This document shows positions 6,037 through 6,096 of a stretch of DNA of 6,096 bases, in pieces; position 1 is the first letter of the stretch; each line of letters begins with the position of its first letter. A model generated the notes under the pieces. It did no database searches. It worked only from the letters and a program-made list of their open reading frames with translations, and had not been told where the DNA came from. The position numbers and the translations under genes are program-made. Source of the DNA: Opitutia bacterium UBA7441 (GTDB taxonomy: Bacteria; Verrucomicrobiota; Verrucomicrobiia; Opitutales; Coraliomargaritaceae); assembly GCA_002480015.1 (NCBI GenBank), contig DLQD01000011.1, positions 2,841 to 8,936 of the forward strand, in the 5' to 3' direction.

Positions 6037-6087
6037 CAGCCCACCGTTGGCTTGCTTCGTGAATATCGGTGTTTCGATGAAAAGCAT
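6019..6087 (-). pseudogene. Truncated RelE/HigB-type toxin remnant
   Basis: A short leftward frame starts with ATG at 6087 and reads MLFIETPIFTKQ, then ANGGLENIQR and a TGA at 6019-6021. The first 12 residues (6052-6087) match the start typical of toxins that partner NadS antitoxins (a hydrophobic strand, then E-T/S-x-x-F-T-K). After residue 12 the reading runs into repeat-like sequence and the family resemblance stops; about 90 residues are missing. It lies 72 bases upstream of the antitoxin start and in the same frame. I infer an intact toxin gene that lost nearly all of its body. A chance match of 12 residues is the main alternative. The operon promoter, if it survives, lies beyond the right edge. 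Confidence 0.5.
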
Positions 6088-6096
6088 GCAAACCAA

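Overview
The window looks like a stretch of chromosome from a Gram-negative bacterium, most likely of the Verrucomicrobia/Opitutae type (Coraliomargarita or Puniceicoccales-like) or a close PVC relative. The grounds are the style of the intergenic repeats (an ATCCGTG/CCACGGATG nested palindrome, a GTTCCATC hairpin and an AACGTTGAA-like block), weak Shine-Dalgarno sequences on several genes, and the kind of PhoD-like exported protein present. This placement rests on recall of such genomes and was not checked by a search.

Layout, left to right. (1) Bases 1-60 are a 15-bp tandem repeat, possibly the 3' end of an upstream gene. (2) A rightward pair follows: a divergent sigma-70/ECF-like protein with a long C-terminal extension (60-881), then an exported PhoD-like phosphatase-fold protein (926-2245) whose metal-binding motifs are nearly all substituted, making it a likely pseudoenzyme. 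(3) A leftward inositol-monophosphatase-family gene (2251-3135) converges on the pair, with only 5 bp between stop codons. (4) A 283-bp divergent intergenic region carries a strong promoter-like sequence (TTGACA with an AT-rich -10) and a strong Shine-Dalgarno. (5) A rightward two-gene operon encodes a long-form NfeD membrane serine protease (3419-4771) and a slipin/stomatin SPFH protein (4775-5527), the classic NfeD-stomatin pair of membrane-domain organisation and quality control. (6) A repeat-rich tail holds a GGCAGCG/CGCTGCC hairpin, a nested palindrome, a leftward NadS/HigA-like antitoxin gene (5665-5979), a third repeat-like block, and what looks like the first dozen codons of the partner RelE/HigB toxin (6052-6087), broken off by the repeat.

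How they may work together: NfeD and the stomatin are expected to act as one membrane complex. The sigma-like protein and the PhoD-like protein are adjacent, nearly overlapping and both degenerate relative to their families, so they may be a co-opted unit; that is inference. The antitoxin appears to be an orphan left after the toxin was lost. The most distinctive observations are the metal-ligand loss in the PhoD-like protein, the divergent sigma-like gene beside it, and the repeat-associated decay of the toxin gene.
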